Of a DNA stretch of 64,000 nt, positions 1-12,561 are shown in pieces. Where the stretch lies: positions 212,098-276,097 of the forward strand of contig DF239245.1 of assembly GCA_000507305.1 (NCBI GenBank), in the 5' to 3' direction. Numbering within the stretch: position 1 is the stretch's first letter; each line of letters opens with the position of its first letter. The position numbers and the translations under genes were made by a program. The stretch is from Breviolum minutum Mf 1.05b.01 (taxonomy: Eukaryota; Sar; Dinophyceae; Suessiales; Symbiodiniaceae). A model generated the notes under the pieces. That model saw nothing but the letters and a program-made list of their open reading frames with translations, was not told the DNA's origin and searched no databases.

Positions 1-1113
1 GAAGTTGATGGACCAACGGATGTGGAGTGACTAACCTTGTTGACGTTTCCCAAAGCCAATTACCTCAAAATGTTGAGAGGGTGAGAACTGAAGTAGTTGC
101 GGGCCTTGACATATGTTGATTTGATCAAAGAATCCTTCATTTTGGTGCTTCTTCCACCTTCCTAAGGCCCGAAAGATCTTGAGTGTTGTTGCAGCAACAC
201 AACCCAGGAACTATGTGGCCAAGGGGCCTAAGGAAAGGGTCGAGTCTAGAAGGGCCCTGTGACTCATTGAAACCTTGTGACCGATTGAAATCTTCTTCGG
301 AAAATCTGGGATTGAAACTTTGTTGGAAGAGTTCGGAAAATCTCAAGCCGCACAAAAGACATCTCGTGGTCACATGGTGTATGAAGTGAGGGAATTTCTG
401 ACCTTCCAACAGTTTTGTCTTCAACATGAGTTCACTAAAGCATCGCAACGTGATTTGAGCCCAAACCATGTGACCCATTTTGAAATGTGTTTTTCCACTC
501 CCAAGATTCTGGTGGAATGACCATCTGATCATCTTGTCTGACCACACTTCTGCGAGTTGATTCCTTGTCAGCCAGTTACCGACGTAGCGACAAAGGTCAT
601 GGAGATCAAGTCAAATCTTCTTAAGGACGAGAGGCCGAGGGGGGCCGATGTTTGAATAAACAGGTGCAACGGATCAATAAATATACGAAGGATTCGTGCT
701 TAAGGATACTCTAAGGCAGCTTCTTTTCAATTGAGGTTTCACTGCAAAAGAAGAAGTGTTTAGATATGCATACAGCAACTAGAATGCTTCGCATCATCGA
801 AGGAATCGCATGTGATTGTGTGTTACCAAAATCCAACAGTTTGATACGAGGTCACAGTTCGGGGAATAGCCACATCATTGACCAATGCTGTTTGAAGTAT
901 AACTATAACGCAATTGTTGCGATTCAAGTTTCAGTTTCGCCTGCAGCTGCACAGGCAAACCTTCATACGAAGCTTTAAACGCCCTTGCTTCAAGCTCATT
1001 GCGCAGGTTTCAATCTTTTTTTCATTTGGGTTGGCAGGATTCAATTCGAATAAGTTTCAATGTAGCCTTGCGACTTCAGTCTTTTTGGGGATGTCAGTTG
1101 ATATCACTGCCAG

Positions 1114-1203
1114 GTGATTATGGGAGAGCCACCTGCTGAGTACAAGGCGGCCGTGCATCAAGTCCTTTTGCGTGGAGCCTCAAGAACGTTCAAAAATCGG
1201 GAG
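1114..1203 (+). CDS. Exon: GEPPAEYKAAVHQVLLRGA segment
   Basis: This is 90 nt in frame between CCAG|GTG and GAG|GTCAGA, a GT donor. It is the first exon in the window that reads like protein. Assignment to the unknown-function gene rests on phase 0 ends and proximity. Confidence 0.5.
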
Positions 1204-4200
1204 GTCAGAGGAGTATTTCCTGTTCAATGTTCTTGAAGGGTTCAGAAAATCACAAGGCCTTTGGATAGTATCTAGTCTGTAGCAAAAAATCACATTTGTG
1301 CATGTCACATTGGATACTGTGCCTTTCGGAAAAGGATGACTTTGGAGGCAACACTGCATTTGATTTTAAGTGACTCCAAGTCCACTGGATCTGGACTTCA
1401 GGGTGTTGTTCACCCAAAACTCATGAAAAGTCAAGGGAAGAGAAGCAGAAAAAGGCAGATGAGGAGTGGCAGCAACGAAAGGCTGGGACGACCAGAAAAA
1501 ACTGGCTTCTGTTTTCTTGAGAAAGTGCAGGATGAATTTGGTTGGCCGTATTTGGCAGTGGTTTTACTTGCAGCAGTGATTTAAACCGGGAATTTGTGCC
1601 CTTTGAATCAGCTACATTAGTTGCAAGCTATTAACTATTATCCTTCGAGCAGTGATTTTCACGCGGATGGCTTGATCTTTTCTTCCATAGGTCTGGGCCG
1701 CTTGCAGTGTATGTAGTCTGGTGATGGCCAGTGAAACCAGATCTATGCGCCTTTTTCATGGTCAGGAATACGAGTGGGTAATTAAGATATACCCTCCTCA
1801 AAAGGTAGCTATGAAGCACTGGCAGGTTTTGGGGGTGAAGACATCCAAAGTTTGGAACGAAATGCCACGAGGCACAAAGAGAAACTGAGCGACTCTTGCG
1901 TGCTCGGGAGAAAGAGATGGAAGAGGTGCCAATGGTGTGTTTTTTTTGTTGGGGTTGGCCCTGAAAGATTGACGCAACAGTCTTGCGAGTTACAAGATAT
2001 TATGTGAGCTGTAGGCCACCACATTCAAAGCATTTTTGCATCATGTTGCAGCCATCCATAGTCCTTACATGCCACGAGAACAGTAGAGATTTTCCTGAAC
2101 TGTTGTAGAAAATGATGACAGCAGTCTAAATATGGAAAAGAAATAGATGGTGGTTTTCGGCTTTGGAATTGTCACCAAACATTTCAGGTACCTAAAATGG
2201 AGGTACTCACCGATATAAGCTGTATGTAAGGCTTATGTAAGGGAAAACCCACCCCCAAAATAGCCTTACAAGGTTCAGTACCTCCATTTTAGGTACCTGA
2301 AATTCTTGGTGAAATTGGGCTTCTCTAGTTCCACCTTTTCTGTTCCAAAATGTACCAGTTTTCAACCACCATCCAACAACAAGTCATGCCACGGCTACGT
2401 GTCGGCAGATGCGCCGCAAAGCCGAAGAAGACGCCTTGGCCAGGGCGCAAGCCGAGGCCGCGGCACAAGCGGAGGTGCGAAAAAATGGAGTTTGACACAT
2501 TTTGGTGGGATTTTTTTTTTGGGGGTCGGATCTCTTTTTGGCATAGAACCATTGATTTATTCATGTTCAAAAACAGATTGTAGTTGTAGATATTAGATAT
2601 TTGTAGATATTCATTCATTCTTGAATTTCGAGAATCAGCCCAAAAGATCTTGGGTGGAATTTTCCAGCCAACCCTCTGAGGCAATGAAACAACAACTCAT
2701 TGCGCAGGTGGGACCGACCTGCAATTGATGGGAATGGGAATCAGTTGAGGTCCTAAATAGGCGCAGACAGTGGCCTTATGTCCCAGATGTGACAGTTCTG
2801 CATCCTGGTTGTTTGCCAGAAATTTAATAGGAGAGACATCGAGGCATTTCCCATTTACGCCCAAAAAAAATGACCGATAACATCAGATCAATTGCCATTC
2901 CACAAAAGTCCATATTATCAAAATGGAAAAAGTTGTTGTTGCTGTTGATGGAAGAAATGCTGAACCACCTGGGATGTATAAGACACTACTTAAAAACTGC
3001 GGAATATCAACTGGTTAGCCAACAGTACCACCGGTACCACCCTGTTGCACCACGCCGCCATCCCCACAGGGTGGCGTCACGGAGATTGCGGCCACGGAAC
3101 CGGCGGTGCCGTCGGTGGAGATCATCGATGATGGACCACCGCCAACGGCGGGACAGCCGGTGCCACCAGGTGGATGGATGGTGAGAGAATCATGGGTGAG
3201 CCTGGGTAGAGATTACAGAAGTTATACTTATTTACTACATCAATTCTTTTCCATAAGGTTCAGAATGACGGTTTCTGCGAGGGTTAACGGTGGTGGGATG
3301 GAGGTTGGAAGTGTGAAAATCCCGGACGCATCGAAATGGGGTTTGATGAGTAAAAACAGTAATGGGAAGGCTGTTTTGGAAACCGCCAACGTAGAAAAGG
3401 TCCGCAAAAAAATGTAGATCAAAATTGAGAGGGATCTCTTTTTACCAGCTGCTATCAAGAATCTATAAACATGTATGCAAATCAATAATCAAGAGATATC
3501 AAGCGCATACCTTTAAGTCAGCAGGATTTCTAATTTTTTCCCATGCCAAAATTTTCAACTTGGTCAACCAAAAAAAGGGGGGTCTGGGACGCTCCCCTCC
3601 GCCAGGCGAAGTGAAACATGAGAAGCCTGATGTTCCTATGGAGGCGCCTCTGGGTTTCGGCTGTTGATTTGGTTGGCCCTAAAAAAAACACCCGGCCAAA
3701 TGGCGAAAACATCATGAACACACAACGCACTTACAGAACAAAATAGTAAAAACACTCATTCCAGGAACTATACATCATTCATATCACTGATAAACAACTA
3801 GGACAACATCATAGCATCATCATCACATCATCTCATCCATTATATCACCATAAAAACATCACAACAAACAAAGACATCAACTAAGTCAACAGCGCATCAT
3901 CAAAATTAAAACAGAAAGCTACAACATTACCTTTGAAAGTAATGTAGAGTATGTAGAAACGTACATGCTATATGTGTGTCTAGTAAATCATCTATTCAAA
4001 TCAGAAGAGCCATTTGCATGTTCTTTATTTAGTTGAACATCTTACATTTCGAAAATGGCATATTCAAAATCACATGTTTCAAATCTATCTTCCTTCATAT
4101 GCCCTACTGTTGTATTGACTCTTCTTAACGCAGTGGTTGCCTTTACTCTATATTTATCACAAGAATTATCTAACCACACTTTGTCTTCAGTGCCATTGTT

Positions 4201-4892
4201 TAGATAATTTAAGACAGTAGTTAGGTTACGTTGTGAAAAAAGCAATCGCCATACCCAAATATTTCTCTAATTTGGCGCCATTTAGCGACATCATAGCAAG
4301 AATAACATACCAAGTGCGTCTAGTCTACGTTAAATTTTATATCGGCTTCTCTAACTCATCATAGAGTAAGAACAGTATGAGTATTGCTATCAGTTGCTGT
4401 TTTCCTTTAGCAAGTATGTTAAACTTTTCCCTTCCATAATATTCTTTCTTGCTTTCTGTAAGTTCTGTGTTTGTCTTTTCTCTCTATTCTTTGTGATAGT
4501 CTTTTGCTTCTTCATTATGGAACGGATGGACTGCAACCCGTTGCAGGCTGCAAAGGAGGAAACGAAGGTTGGGTTTGATCGGATTGGAGTGGAATTTCTG
4601 GAGCATTTCCCATGTCAAGACGTGAGCCGTGGCTGTTTTGCAGTGCAGGTGGAGGAGATTGTAGAGGAGCCTAGGCGAGACAACATGGCATGCAGGGCAC
4701 CATCAACGGGGGGAATTGATACAGGTGGGTGGAAGGGGATTGATGATTGTTGATGAACCTCCTGTTTTTTCTTCCCGTTTCCATCAGACATATACGTTTT
4801 TGTACATCTGGTATTTGGCATGCGGGGGACCACCATTTCGCAAAGCACCCAGAAGGTGTGCGGTCTGGAGGGTCCAAGAATGAACGAACAAA

Positions 4893-4933
<41 letters not shown>

Positions 4934-7900
4934 CATACATATATTCATTGTGGACCAACGTAGAATTCCCAGTTTGCCATTGTTGACCCAACGTCCTCAT
5001 GTGAAATCATAGTGTACAGGCCTGTGGTGACCCTCACAGATGAGGAGAAAGCCATTTGCTTCAAGCAGAAGGCACGAAAACACATCCTTTTTGGTGGATG
5101 CCCTGCTGATATCCATGGATTACCACGGAAAATCAGGCTACAAGTGACTTGACAAGCTGGACCTTGGGAAGTTTGATACCTCAGTGGATGATGGAAAGAT
5201 GGATAAGATTTGAAACTTTTTGCAGCTCCCTTCATTTTGCACCTTTTTGAAATATTGAAATACTGTTGTTTACTTCTTCTCTTTCTTTTATTATTTCTGC
5301 TCAAGTAGACTTTAGCATAGAGTTGACGTGTCGGGCGTTTGGTGGCACCTTGGCACCCCCAAATTGTTGTCATTCGCAAATGTGCATCCTGGTTCCTCCT
5401 CGGAAAAAAAATTCCCGGATTTCAATCGACCTATTGAGGCGTTTGGTGGCCATGGCAACAGATTGGAAAATGTATGATAAATATAAAAGATGGGCTCCAG
5501 TCCTTTTCCCCAAATTTGCATACAACGATTTTGTTCCCTTCAAAAAAGATCCCTTGCAAAGTTGTGCTTTGTATCCACAGTTACCTCAACGACCCTGAGG
5601 TAACTTCGCCCGGTTCTGCCTTCCTGATGCGGAAGAGGCATTTTGGAAAATCTGATTCATTGAACTTTTTGACCACTTTCTGCGTAACAGAAAGGTGCCA
5701 AAAAAACAACAAATCTCTTCGAAATCTGTATTCCTTAAAGACCTGGAAATTGGATTCCATGATTTTTGGGTCCATTTTTCCATTGCTTTTCCCACCAGCA
5801 AAACCTGAAACTCACTTCTAAATCACCAGGGATTTGATGAGATTCGCTTCAGCTGGAGTCCAGCCGAACAGTGCAAGGTGGGGATCATCAGAAAGCCATT
5901 GAAATTTCTAGAGGATTTTCGTTGAATCCCGTGAATCACATTGTTCTTAGGTCTGATAATCTCAAGTTTTTCAGGAAAAATCGCAAATTTTAGAAGTTAC
6001 AACATCTTTTCAAAATGGATGCAGCTGGTTCATGATTTCATGATTGGAGATGGTCTGCTTTTGGAGGTGGAAGTTATAGGAACAAAGGAGCTGGTGTCAC
6101 CGAAAACTGTTTCAGGAGCACTTGCACAAATGGATCCTGAAGCACAAGGCCAAGCTCGGGGGAAAAGTTTCGAAGCTTGACGATTCCGTCAGATACCTGG
6201 AACTATTTTCGCAAATGCTAGGGTAGTAGATGTATGAATTGCGGATTTTCGAATCCTGGGCCATGTAGGTTTTAGCAAGTCTAGGGAATGGTCCCAAGAA
6301 TCTTTTAGTGTTCAGAATGTATCATAGACTTTCTTGTCACGAACTCAAGCTCCCGTGGAGAGTGTAAAACGAAATGTCGTGAAGATTGATCCTTAATGAT
6401 CCAGTGGGGCTCCATCGCAATAGTCACATGTTACCCGAAGCAAAGTTTCAAAGTTGTGCGTCAAGTGGCGATGCATTTTCCAGGAAGATGAATGCTCAAA
6501 AATGTTCACTGTAGCTGAAAGCAATCATTTCTTCTGAAATCTTGAGCCCTTCCTTGGCCTGCTATGCAGATTCAATGCCGGATGGAAGATATCATGCCTT
6601 CGGAGTGGCAGGGGAACTTGACAAGGATCACTGGGATCCATGGTGTTTCAGACGGACGACGTGAAACAAGCCTGTAAGATGCACTTGCTGGGGTTTCACA
6701 TGGAATCTAGCTGGAAACAGGAGTTACAACTGGATCAACTCGGTTTCACATCCTGGCAACTCATGTTTCTTTTCGACTGAGGTTTCATTTGAAAGCGGCT
6801 GAGTGGCAGAAGGTCTTGGCCGATTGGCACAGATATCCTGACATGTTTTTGTTGGTCAAGAGAGTTTGGTGCAACGGGGACCACACCCTATCTAGCAGTC
6901 ACACTCCGCACGTTTTTGTCACCAAGTAGACGAGCTCCAGTTTAGCTGAAGAATGGCAGTCGTCAAACTATCAATATGTATCTTTAAGCTATCAGTCCAT
7001 CAGCCGTATGAGCTTTTTTGGGTAACATGCAAGTTACCCAAATTTACCAAAATTATTTTGAAACTGGTGATACCGACCCTTTTCAAACTTGTCCTTATTG
7101 ACTTGGTCTAGAGATTCCTGAAAAGGCAATCTATGAACCAATCAACCAGCTGCCCAAATTTCAGTCAGATCCACTCAATTTAAACCTCTATAATCTCTAA
7201 CCTATAAGCTATATGTACTAGATATGCGCAGATTTAGGTACATCGTTTCCACTTCCGTTGTATTTTTTGGACACCTCGGACCGGAACTTGGTCCTTTTTG
7301 CCAGGCAAGCAAGGTGAGTTTGCCGCCAAGCAGGCGAGTTTCCGTTCAGCACCTTTCTAGACGTACATTTATATACATTTATGACAGATTTGCACCAACG
7401 TGTGTTTTAAAAACCATTTACGTATACACAATATGATGTATGTGGACATAAATATACAGAGGATATACTATAGTTGATAGCTGATTGAAATTGACAAGGA
7501 CTCGAAGTCTGAAAGATGGTCATTCATTCAACTGCCAGTTGAGCATTTCACCAAATCCTTTGGGTCAATCTCGAGCTCCACAATTCCTGGCACTTTCTCT
7601 TGTCCTATCCGAAAAAAAACACATGAGAATGTCCTGCTAGGCCTATGAAACCGAAGAGCAGAAAGAAGAGCTTGGGAACTCAAGGTGAAACAGGAAGTTA
7701 CCAACCTTTTAGTCTCATGGAAGGACCAGCCCCTTCATCAGACATATCAGATTTGGCATCACTTGCCTCTGAAACCGAACAACATTTTTGGAAGAAGGAC
7801 AATAGAAGAAGATTACAACTCTTTGTCGCAAGAAGAATCGGCAACCTCCTTCGGCCCTGCATAGGATTTATGGTAGTTTCAGTTCTTGAATGCCAGGCAT

Positions 7901-10900
7901 TCCGGACTTTGCCAATTACTCAAGTAGATTCCGAAGCCAAACCAATTTCTTTTCTTCTGCCAGACTTTTAAGAACATCTCAGTGAAACTGGCCAAATTGT
8001 TTGCTCAGGAGAAAGGAGGTTGTGGACGTGATGGCGGTGGAAGACATTTGTTGGACCACTCAGATGTCTTTTGTCCACCAAGAAGCACGAGATATGCTTA
8101 CATATTAAGTCAATGGCAAAATCTCATGCTAGAATATGGTGAAACATGGCCACTGTGGTGGTCCCCATATCCATCAGTTGAATGCTGGTGACATACCGTG
8201 ATCTCAACAAACATCCATCTCGAGGAGACCCACATCTGAATACCCTGCAAAAATCCTTTGGTTTTACTTGGTTCTTTTTTTCTGAAATTGCTCAAGTTAT
8301 GCGTATGTAAACACACACACACGCACGTAGCATATAGGTACATATATGTATATATATATTGTGCCACATGCATATGTATAGATGTTTGTATATCAAAGAT
8401 TCATCATGTACATAAGTCGGTTCCTCCCCCATTGCGGCTCCACGCTCTTTTCATCGAGGCAACACCTCTGCCGGGGAACCGCTCTTTGCCAAGTTTACCT
8501 TTGAGGTGAGAAAACCCTCAGAAGGGCCGTGACTCGGTTGTGTTTGTTGTTATTTTGAGCTTGACATCCGATTGACATCCGCACTTTCGTTGGAATTGAG
8601 AATGCAAGCTAGATAACCAGAAGCTTTCCGAGGGTACGTGGGCGGTAAGATTGGAAGATACCTAATAATCCATGATCAACAAAAACTCCTCACAAAACGC
8701 ACAAAACAAAAAGAGAGCTATGCACAGCACCACCTTCTTTTGACACCCGCATCGGGGGTTTGTTTTTGTTTCGTGAAACCGACAATCGGTATGTTTCATT
8801 ACCTCTCGCAGGACTGGGCTTTGCTGAGTCAGTGGTGGCATGTTTCCAGTTTTTCTTCGTTTCTTTTTGCGGTCTTTGATGGATGTCAATTCCCAGAGGA
8901 GACGGGTACAACTCGAAATTGGAATCGCGATGACTGTTTTTGGAGAAGATCATCCTGCAATTATTTGATATATCTTTTCGGTATTTTTGGTCATCTGGGG
9001 GTATTGTTGATTTTTTTCTCTCCTTCATATGAATCTTAAGTTCTACGGGCAGTGCCCCGAAGATGCTGAGATTCTGATCATAGTTTGACCTGAGACTTGT
9101 TTGGAATTAAGAAAAACATATCCCAGCATGTTTTTTTCCAGAAGAGTGCCGGTAAAGGCACATCAATTTTGCGGTCAAGAAGTGGACCGTCCTGGATTTA
9201 TGGTAGGTAGGATGCAGTGCAGATTCTTGAAAAACCTCCCAAAAAGGTGCCTCAAGACGGCTTCATTGACCCAAAAAGTGCAGCCCAAGTCACACCTCCA
9301 AAGCACAACTTCGCCAGGTCTTAGACTGGAACTCCATTTGTTGGTAGCAACCTTAGGGCAGCCTTGGATGGGTGGTGACGGGTGTGGATTGTAGGGGTGA
9401 AATGTTTGAATCTTTGAAGGGGTGTCATGAAAAAACCATGTGGAGATGATTGAGCTTTTGAATATTGATAAGCTCGGTTTTGGGGTAAATTACAAGTTTG
9501 GAGATCCGAAGAGCATGACCTTTACCTACCTATCCTACCTGTTTTTTTTGGTGAAAAAAACCCTCAAAATCTAAGAGATCCCAATCACCAAGGTGCATAG
9601 CTTCCGTCGCGATGCAAATGATGAGGAGCGCATTGGTATCCATGAAACTCATTTGCCCGGAACTCCATTCAGCCCTGCCGGGGTTAGGCAATGTTGCCAG
9701 GGGAGTTTAAGCAACATTGATTGAAAGATTGTGGGATAGTGGTTTGATGTTGTTGCTGTATGGATTAGATTGAAGAGTTTTACTATTACAGAAGATTAGG
9801 CTTCGATGTTGGTTGGTTGAAACTGTTGCAAAAAAACACTAGACTACTGCTAGACTCGACTAATCTACGTGCAAGAGTTGCGTTGCTCCCGAGTGAATGT
9901 TCTTCAAGAAATGCTGGTAGGAAAAAGTGCAAACAGTGCCATGAAAAACGGCCAGTTTGTTTGAGGGGGAAGCAGTAAAACAGTGGTAGTGTTTTGTCCA
10001 AGGTTCTCACACGCACAGATTGAATTAGTAATACTTTCTAGTCAGAGCTTCCATCCTGATGTCCACCCAGGCGTTCACCCCATATCAGTGTTTGTTATCT
10101 CCTGGCCAAGGCCCTTCTACTACAACAAGTACTACAAGAAAACATTCAACGTCAAGCACTATGGCGTTGAGACAAACTTGGCCTTGTTGTCGTACATCCA
10201 GGAGCTGACAAAAGTGACGGACGGTAGGTGCCAGAAATGGTTTGTTGTTTGTTGTTTGTTGTTGGTTGGTTGTTGGTGGTTGGTTGTTGGTTGTTGGTGG
10301 TTGGTTGTTGGTTGTTGGTTGTTGGTGGTTGGTTGTTGGTTGTTGGTTGTCGTTGTGGTTGTGTTCGTGGCAACTTCGATAGAATTCAAATGCTGGACGT
10401 TCCGGTCCCATGATGTTTAACTGCGGCTGACAGATACCTTCAAGATGCTGATGTGTTCAAGCAAATCAGGTAGATACCTGTGGTCTTAGAACCCTGCTCC
10501 TGATCAAGGTAGATCCCAAGCTGGCAACAAGTCTCAACGCAACTTTGTGTTTTTCCATCCTGGTACTGTTAATCAGAGACAAAGTCTACATGGATTTGAG
10601 GATCTAGTGAGGTCAGCAGCAATGAGAGAGGAGATACAACAGCCATGAAAAAGCTTCTCAAACTTTGATGAACAACGGGTCAGCAGCACATCCATCAACA
10701 TTTTTTTTCTGCACCCCCAGCATGTGAACAATCCATTACGCAAGCCCGACTGAAGCCACACTGACTCCTTCTTCAATGAGCCACCATGTGAGTAGTCTTT
10801 CAACCCTGGTTTTGCATGGAGTTTTGCAAGAGCAATGGGCACGAAGGGACTCCGCCCGACTCTCCACTTCCAACGTAATCCAGTCATTGTTGGTGGATCA

Positions 10901-11499
10901 TGGAAGTCACCCGTTAGGTGCCCTTGTCTCGCATTCGACCAGGATACCGTGCAGGTAGATCCTTCCAATTCGGTGCTGCAGGTGATTCCTGGGAACCTTG
11001 GGATTCTGCCCTTGATTGATTGCTTGACAAAGGTGCCTGAATTGGTATATGAATCAAAACTAGAAATTGCCATTCTGTTGATGAAAAGTATAGTCGCAAA
11101 AGCTCTCCCCCAAGACTCAAGACCTTCAAACATAGACCCGGGTTGCAATTTTTTTTACATGCCCGCCACAGAAAGTATCCATGCATTGACCTGATGCTGG
11201 CATTAACTATTTGTCCCTCTCTTGACTTCGCAGGCGCAATTGAAGGAAGACGTTGAAAATTTCGACATTTTCGTAAAACTCACGGAGGCTGGTCTTTCCC
11301 GGATCGAGAGGGGAAGTCGCCAGCACTCAGAGATCTATCCACGTTTGGCAGATGTTTGGGATAATTTTAAAGATTCGCCTTGAATAATCTCTTGGATAGA
11401 AGCATTTTTTTGTTGCTGGATCACTCAAAACAGGCCGCACGGAGAGAACGGATGCAAAAGTTGGAAAACGGCGATGAGCGCGGCAACCAAACGCAGTGA
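1114..11499 (+). CDS. Multi-exon gene, conserved protein of unknown function (5' end uncertain)
   Basis: Exons I can place: 1114-1203, ~1402-1481, 1851-1925, 2409-2474, 2681-2707, 3070-3180, 4649-4674, 5020-5071, 5600-5637, 5830-5877, 6116-6148, ~6796-6842, 7641-7684, ~8018-8050, 9318-9343, 10111-10223, 11234-11287 and 11434-11499 (TGA at 11497). The N-terminal exons are Glu/Lys/Arg/Ala-rich and look coiled-coil. A Pro-rich linker follows (3070-3180). The C-terminal part has aromatic-rich motifs: RPVVTLTDEEKAICF, NFARFCLPDAEE joined to GFDEIRFSW, EHLHKWILKHK, AEWQKVLADWH, LRLELHLL, FYYNKYYKK with YGVET, and FDIFVKLTE followed by RRERMQKLENGDE. I recognise this motif order, from memory only, as a family of predicted protist proteins, and I assign no function. 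Several junctions keep phase only with GC donors. The coiled-coil exons could belong to a separate upstream gene. No start codon was identified. Confidence 0.75.
1851..1925 (+). CDS. Exon: charged coiled-coil-like segment
   Basis: It reads HEAQRETERLLRAREKEMEE and ends at GAG|GTGCCA. Together with the similar exons at 1402-1481 (REEKQKKADEEWQQRK) and 2409-2474 (MRRKAEEDALARAQAEAAA) it forms a highly charged, probably helical N-terminal region. All three end in phase 0. Confidence 0.6.
2181..2303. repeat. Foldback element, 27-bp perfect inverted repeat
   Basis: Arms 2181-2207 and 2277-2303 are exact reverse complements containing CAGGTACCTAAAATGGAGG. Similarity continues imperfectly outside them (CACCAA / TTGGTG). 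The 69-nt loop holds a second inner stem (GTAAGGCT / AGCCTTAC). It resembles a small MITE and lies in an intron or upstream region of the first gene. Confidence 0.8.
3070..3180 (+). CDS. Exon: Pro-rich linker (VEIIDDGPPPTAGQPVPPGG)
   Basis: The acceptor is CCCCACAG|GG and the donor ATG|GTGAGA. It holds 37 codons in phase 0, GC-rich against an AT-rich background, and encodes an acidic then Pro/Gly-rich linker. Confidence 0.65.
3700..4500. other. G-poor AT-rich stretch without supported exons
   Basis: About 3,720-3,930 the + strand is A/C-rich and almost free of G, unlike flanking intron DNA, and 3,930-4,500 is AT-rich. No coding motif, hairpin or simple repeat explains it. It may be an old insertion or just intron. 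Confidence 0.4.
4893..4944. repeat. (CT)n followed by (AT)n microsatellite
   Basis: About ten CT units run directly into about ten AT units, then CATACATATAT. Confidence 0.95.
5600..5877 (+). CDS. Two exons joining LPDAEE to GFDEIRFSW
   Basis: Exon 5600-5637 ends LPDAEE with GC donor GAG|GCATTT. Exon 5830-5877 begins after CACCAG with GFDEIRFSW and ends at AAG|GTGGGG. The junction is phase 0 and recreates the LP-x-x-E-E-GFDEI-x-F-x-W pattern I associate with this family. It is the clearest GC-donor example in this gene. Confidence 0.7.
9318..9343 (+). CDS. Micro-exon LRLELHLL
   Basis: A 26-nt exon between CGCCAG|GT and TTG|GTAGCA. The segment LRLELHLL fits directly upstream of the FYYNKYYKK exon in this family (from memory). 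Confidence 0.55.
10111..10223 (+). CDS. Exon with FYYNKYYKK...YGVET motif
   Basis: Follows GGCCAAG and ends at ACG|GTAGGT. It encodes FYYNKYYKK, a short Lys-rich link, YGVET and an amphipathic segment ending ELTKVTD. This is the most conserved-looking exon of the gene. A GTTG-rich repeat begins about 20 nt into the intron. Confidence 0.75.
10239..10362. repeat. GTTG/GGTTG-rich minisatellite
   Basis: Irregular tandem GTTGTTG, GTTGGTG and GTTGGTTG units. It opens ORFs on both strands, but none contains protein-like sequence beyond the upstream exon. Confidence 0.9.
11234..11499 (+). CDS. Last two exons (FDIFVKLTE; RRERMQKLENGDE, stop)
   Basis: Exon 11234-11287 (QLKEDVENFDIFVKLTE) ends at GAG|GCTGGT, a GC donor. 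Exon 11434-11499 begins after AAAACAG and reads AARRERMQKLENGDERGNQTQ to TGA. Both are in phase 0. The stop at 11497-11499 could instead lie in an intron if a cryptic donor sits just before it. Confidence 0.65.
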
Positions 11500-11784
11500 A
11501 CAGTGAGCTTTTTCCATGTATTCAAGGTCAACGGACGTCAACCGTAACAAGCCCCGAAAACATGGCACATTTTCTGTGAACTGAGGAGTGCGAGATTGCG
11601 CTTTGCTCGGCCAGATGAAATCAGAACGGATCAGCACAATAAGGACGGATGCATCAAGAGCGCGACATTTGCTTTGGTTTGGGTCCTCTTTGCTACTTGA
11701 ATACTTCAGCAATGCTATTGTTGGCTAAGGAGGTTCTATATGACGATATAAAGTCTCATGAGGGGAAGTGATTAATACCCCTCC

Positions 11785-12125
11785 CCCCAAACAATCAAGG
11801 GATATGAAATAAAGTTTTTCAATTGATTATGAAGAGAATCTTCTTGTGCAATTGATTCTTTATTGCTAAACCAGACTAGTGATGCAAAACCACAGCAAAA
11901 ATCAATGAAAAGGATCAAATCTTTGGTGATTCAGCATGTCAAATGGAGAGGGATCATCAAGATCATACAGCTTTGGAATAGACATGGATCAAAATTTGAG
12001 GTTTCTAAAGGGATAAAAACATAGTCAAAAAAACAGCCCCAAAAAAGTTGAACCACTTTATTCACTACCCCCTTTATTAATCACTCCAGGGAGTGAGCCC
12101 ACTTTATTCACTACCCCTTCATTAA
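11785..12125. repeat. Dispersed repeat, copy 1
   Basis: Two blocks match the element at 30,550-30,838 in the same order and orientation. The first (11,785-11,866) contains GAAATAAAGTTTTTCAATTG and AAGAGAATCTTCTTGTGC. The second (about 12,034-12,100) contains AAAAGTTG, CTTTATTAATC and AGGGAGT. The middles differ in length and sequence. It lies just after the first gene's stop. The family is unknown, and no ORF is seen. Confidence 0.75.
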
Positions 12126-12486
12126 TCGCTACTCCACATTATAGGAGGTGAAGTGCCCCTACCCAGAGAAGCTTTTTACAATTTCATCCAATATCCTTTT
12201 CGTTTCTTGTGGTTTTCGCTGCTTCAATCTATCAATCCGCCACAAACCAGTACATCAACGAGGATATCTGAGCACAGCATTCACAAGATATTACTACGAC
12301 TATGACTACAATACATATATTCTGTCCAATACTTTGGGTTTGGGTAACGTATCAACACCTCTGACTTCTTGACAATCTTGTTGATAACCTCCAAGCTTCA
12401 TGCAGATATGAAGAGTTGTTTGTCGTGAGCACTGCGTGTCACTGGATATAGGGGTGGAATTTCATCAACATGTGTGGCATTGGCAG

Positions 12487-12561
12487 GGCGGCTACAAGGG
12501 CCAGACCGGCTACAAGGGCCAGACAGGCTATAAGGCCGGCAATCGTAGTCCTGGTGGCAAG
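12487..12561 (+). CDS. Exon with GYKGQT repeats
   Basis: Between GGCAG|GGC and AAG|GTACAG, 25 codons in phase 0: [19 protein letters not shown], then RSPGGK. The next exon, 12765-12798 ([11 protein letters not shown]), ends in phase 1 at GTGAAG and joins in phase to 12892 ([11 protein letters not shown]). Together they make a low-complexity Gly/Tyr/Gln region. Confidence 0.7.

Noticed and set aside
137..547. 136-codon minus-strand ORF
   Set aside because: No recognisable motif, no conserved composition, and opposite to the supported gene direction.
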